A stretch of DNA of 6,435 bases from a bacterium (GTDB lineage Bacteria > UBP6 > JAFGXH01): assembly GCA_027064085.1 (NCBI GenBank), contig JAMOQH010000163.1:1-6435 (forward strand), written 5' to 3'. A program made the translations under genes and the position numbers. The notes under the pieces were generated by a model. The model saw only the letters and a list, made by a program, of their open reading frames with translations. It ran no database searches and was not told the origin of the DNA. Shown one piece after another: positions 3,950 through 6,435 of this stretch; position 1 is the first letter of the stretch; each line of letters opens with the position of its first letter.

Positions 3950-6295
3950 ATGAAAATTTTATATTTTTTCTTATTTTTATTAACATTTATCACAATTTCA
4001 TGTGGTTCAGAGAGTGGTTCAGAAGATAAAGTTTGTTCTCCCTCTTGTAAGTCATACGAAGAATGTAAAGAAGGTACTTGCATTCTAAAAGAAAATTCAT
4101 GTGCAAGAGATACTGACTGTAGTGCGACAGATGTATGTAATTTATCTACTCATTTGTGTGAATTGTCAGCCTGTAATCCCAAATGTGAAGGTTGGGAAAC
4201 TTGTGATAAAGAAACTGGAGAATGTAAAACATCAATTGGAAGATGTGGAGAAGATTCATTTTGCTTAAGGCCAGAAAAGCCAATTTGTAGTGAAATGCAT
4301 TATTGTGTTGAACCAAGTAATGATTGTAAAAAAACTTGTGAAAGTGATAGTGATTGTGATGGTGATGATATTTGTGACCCTTTTGATAAAATATGCCAAA
4401 ACACATCCTTTTGTGAGTTGTCATGGCAATATTGCTATGAGGCTGAATGTCATTCTAGAATTGGATTTTGTGAAAATGATACTCAATGTACTCAAGATGG
4501 TCTTAATATTTGTGACACTCAAGACCATATATGTATTACTCAAGAATCAGCATGTAATCCAGCTTGTGATTCATGGCAACAATGTAATACAGACAAACAA
4601 TGTGTTACCGCTCCTGGTTTTTGTGCTATAGACCAAGATTGTGTTACTTCTCCAAGTAAACCAATTTGTGACCAACGAACTCATGTTTGTACATCAGAAG
4701 AAATAAGCTTTTTACAACCAATAACTATACAAACAAAAGGAGTGATAATAACTAGAAATAATTTAAAAGTAAAATTTGAAGAATTGGCTAAGTATCATAC
4801 CCTCACTGGTACAGCCATTGAAGTTGTGACTATTGAAGATATATGTGGAACTCGTAATTGTAATGATAGTGATAAAAAATCAGATACAAGTTTTCAAATA
4901 AAAGAGTATTTAAAAACAAGAGATGATATAAAATATGTATTATTAGGTGGAGATATTGAAATTGTTCCATCAAGGCAAGTTCATGATAAATATCACAGCC
5001 AAATTGCAAGTTATACTATTGATGTAGAAGAAGATTTTTATACTGATTATTATTATGCTGATGATGCGAATTGGGATAATAATAACAACGGTATTTATGC
5101 TGAAGATAGTGATAACTTAGGGGATTATAGGCCAGAAAAAGCCGTTTCTAGGCTTTCTGTGTCAAATTTAACAGAATTAAATAACTATATTGATAAATTA
5201 AAAATTTACTTATTTGATTATGATGCAGATATAGTAGAATATGCACTCTTTTTATCAAATGTTGCAACAAGTGTAAATATTCCAGCAGGTCAATACTCCA
5301 CAGATATAGACATTGATGGATCTCAGTATTTTGAAATGCAAGGAAGAACTGTTGATATAATAGAACAAAATACTGTTGGTGCAAATGTTGATTTTCTTAA
5401 ATTATATAATCAGAAAAGTAGTGATGTTGGGTCTTTACAGTTACAATGTAATGGAGAAAATCAATGCAATATAATTTGGGCAATAGAAGGAGGGGGACCA
5501 AGACAATTCGGAAACGGAAATCCTAATTTAGTTGTTCATATGGGGCATGGTGGAATTCACACTTTAATGGTAGAACAAAAATTAGATGATAATGGGAATG
5601 CTGTAAATAAATTTGATGGAGAAATGGCTTATAATTTAGAAAATGATATACCTAATGTGTTCTTATCATGTGCATGTCAAGCAGCTACATTTTCTGCAGA
5701 TGATAGTGCAGGAGAAATGCTTGTGAATGCTCCTGATGGTGGTGCAATTCTTTATTTAGGAGATAGTTCTATAGGCTTAGGTTTAGCAGGTGGAGCTCAA
5801 TTTATAGATGAATTTATTAAATATTTTTATAATAACGAGAATGTAATAGCTGCTGATGCAATTTTTGCTGCTCATCAAAATATGCCAACAACAGACAGAT
5901 TAACTCTTCCTGTATTGGATAGTTTAATAGGTAGTTTTTTAGATAGTCCAATAACAACTCAATCTTATGAGTGGACACAAAAAGTTACTACATTTTTAGG
6001 TGATTTATTTATTCCTATTTACAATAAAAAAAGAGAGTATCTACCTACAATTACAATTTCACAAGGGACTTTACAAAATTTTCCTAATGCTTCAGATTTG
6101 TATATAAGAGGAAACTCCAGATTTCCTGCTGATACTCATATGTTGATATTAACTGATAGTGGTAATTATTATGAGATAGACTTATCTTCTCAAGATGGTG
6201 TAGTTAAAGAATTTGAAGAAAAGCCTAATCATATCACTTATGGAATTTATTCTAAAAATGCTTTCTCTTTGTATGGAGAAAAAACTTTTAATTAG
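3950..6295 (+). CDS. Gingipain-type (C25) cysteine protease lipoprotein with Cys-rich N-terminal repeats
   Basis: A 781-residue predicted surface protease. Residues 1-17 form a lipoprotein-type signal peptide ending ITISC, so Cys18 is probably lipidated; Thr at -3 makes the lipobox non-canonical. Residues 29-247 are Cys-rich repeats. Residues about 258-690 match peptidase family C25 (clan CD, caspase-like fold): YVLLGGDIEIVPSR (329-342), an Asp/Asn-rich loop (372-385), EKAVSRLSV, VVHMGHGG with predicted catalytic H533, SCACQAATF with predicted nucleophile C576, and GAILYLGDSS (598-607). In the gingipain RgpB the dyad is His211/Cys244, so the spacing here is about ten residues longer. The last 90 or so residues look like a beta-sandwich, as in gingipain C-terminal Ig-like domains. 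I see no recognisable type IX secretion C-terminal signal, so lipid anchoring seems the retention route. Substrate specificity cannot be read from the sequence. The start is fixed by GAGG five bases upstream and by the promoter. Confidence 0.88.
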   Translation: MKILYFFLFLLTFITISCGSESGSEDKVCSPSCKSYEECKEGTCILKENSCARDTDCSATDVCNLSTHLCELSACNPKCEGWETCDKETGECKTSIGRCGEDSFCLRPEKPICSEMHYCVEPSNDCKKTCESDSDCDGDDICDPFDKICQNTSFCELSWQYCYEAECHSRIGFCENDTQCTQDGLNICDTQDHICITQESACNPACDSWQQCNTDKQCVTAPGFCAIDQDCVTSPSKPICDQRTHVCTSEEISFLQPITIQTKGVIITRNNLKVKFEELAKYHTLTGTAIEVVTIEDICGTRNCNDSDKKSDTSFQIKEYLKTRDDIKYVLLGGDIEIVPSRQVHDKYHSQIASYTIDVEEDFYTDYYYADDANWDNNNNGIYAEDSDNLGDYRPEKAVSRLSVSNLTELNNYIDKLKIYLFDYDADIVEYALFLSNVATSVNIPAGQYSTDIDIDGSQYFEMQGRTVDIIEQNTVGANVDFLKLYNQKSSDVGSLQLQCNGENQCNIIWAIEGGGPRQFGNGNPNLVVHMGHGGIHTLMVEQKLDDNGNAVNKFDGEMAYNLENDIPNVFLSCACQAATFSADDSAGEMLVNAPDGGAILYLGDSSIGLGLAGGAQFIDEFIKYFYNNENVIAADAIFAAHQNMPTTDRLTLPVLDSLIGSFLDSPITTQSYEWTQKVTTFLGDLFIPIYNKKREYLPTITISQGTLQNFPNASDLYIRGNSRFPADTHMLILTDSGNYYEIDLSSQDGVVKEFEEKPNHITYGIYSKNAFSLYGEKTFN
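4034..4690 (+). repeat. Alternating Cys-rich repeat modules in the protease lipoprotein
   Basis: Two motif types alternate. Type A is CxPxCxxWxxCxxxxxxC, clearest at C75 (CNPKCEGWETC) and C202 (CNPACDSWQQC), with weaker copies at C29 and at CELSWQYC. Type B is GxCxxDxxC followed by ICDxxxHxC, present five times; the best copies are GFCENDTQC with ICDTQDHIC and GFCAIDQDC with ICDQRTHVC. An extra B-like unit (CESDSDCDGDDIC) breaks the alternation in the middle. I do not recognise a named family; short CxxDxxC modules of this kind occur in many large lipoproteins of Myxococcota-type bacteria. A role as stalk, binding module or inhibitory propeptide is inference. Confidence 0.75.
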
Positions 6296-6435
6296 CCGTT
6301 TCAACTCATATTAAAAAACAAGACAATGCCTTTATTTTTATAATATGATTTTGCACGGAAATTTCAACCCAAGGTTTAAAATTTATTATTTGTAAAAGTT
6401 AAATAAATAAACTTAATTATCTCCTAATAGAATAA
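6296..6435. other. Intergenic tail, no gene seen
   Basis: These 140 bases after the protease stop are very AT-rich. Apart from the hairpin at 6306-6348 and a heptamer TTTCAAC occurring twice (from 6299 and from 6362), I see no coding frame, RNA gene or convincing promoter. Confidence 0.6.
6306..6348 (+). terminator. Possible terminator hairpin after the protease gene
   Basis: TCATATTA (6306-6313) and TAATATGA (6341-6348) are perfect inverted repeats. With one bulged A the stem continues as A5/T5 (6314-6318 with 6335-6339) and, after one mismatch, a few more pairs. It begins ten bases after the stop codon and is followed by only TTTT. The stem has almost no GC and the U-tract is short, so intrinsic termination is only possible, not strong. 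Confidence 0.3.

Noticed and set aside
4146-4631. Open frames on both strands across the protease Cys-rich region (4146-4424 minus, 4290-4631 plus)
   Set aside because: Low-complexity His- and Tyr-rich or Val- and Ile-rich translations that are frame shadows of the Cys-rich repeats.
6389-6435. Promoter for a gene beyond the right edge, and a small AAGTT/AACTT inverted repeat at 6396-6414
   Set aside because: The sequence is so AT-rich that such matches are expected by chance, and no start codon or downstream gene is visible.

Overview
The window is AT-rich (about 30% GC by eye) bacterial DNA with four protein genes and no visible RNA gene, mobile element or CRISPR array. Two lipoprotein signal peptides and a third Sec-type signal peptide point to a Gram-negative-like cell with a decorated envelope. 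The receiver domain of the regulator resembles those of AT-rich Campylobacterota, while the Cys-rich multidomain lipoproteins resemble those of Myxococcota or Bradymonadota. I do not assign a phylum.

Layout. Three genes lie on the minus strand and one on the plus strand. (1) Positions 1-228, minus, hold the 5' part of a secreted lysozyme-like (SLT-fold) protein cut by the window edge; a Gln sits where the catalytic Glu is expected. (2) Positions 238-2538, minus, encode a 766-residue lipoprotein with five EGF-like modules, a long beta-rich region, and a C-terminal tail that looks like the first residues of a formylglycine-generating-enzyme (SUMF1) domain. Its stop codon overlaps the Shine-Dalgarno of gene 1. 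(3) Positions 2606-3808, minus, encode a response regulator with an intact receiver domain and a full-length EAL domain whose catalytic motifs are eroded. (4) Positions 3950-6295, plus, encode a predicted lipoprotein with Cys-rich repeats followed by a gingipain-type (C25) cysteine protease domain that keeps its His/Cys dyad.

Regulation. Genes 3 and 4 are divergent across a 141-bp region carrying two back-to-back sigma70-type promoters, one of them a consensus TTGACA-N16-TATAAT with an extended -10. Another good promoter lies just after gene 3 and probably drives genes 2 and 1. These promoters fix the translation starts: longer frames upstream of the chosen starts would begin in or upstream of promoter elements.

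Reading together (inference): the locus looks like an envelope module with a surface protease, a large EGF/beta-rich putative adhesin, a probably non-catalytic wall-binding or wall-processing protein, and a c-di-GMP-type regulator that probably signals rather than hydrolyses. The logic recalls LapD/LapG control of adhesin cleavage, but the parts are from different families and no direct link is shown by the sequence.
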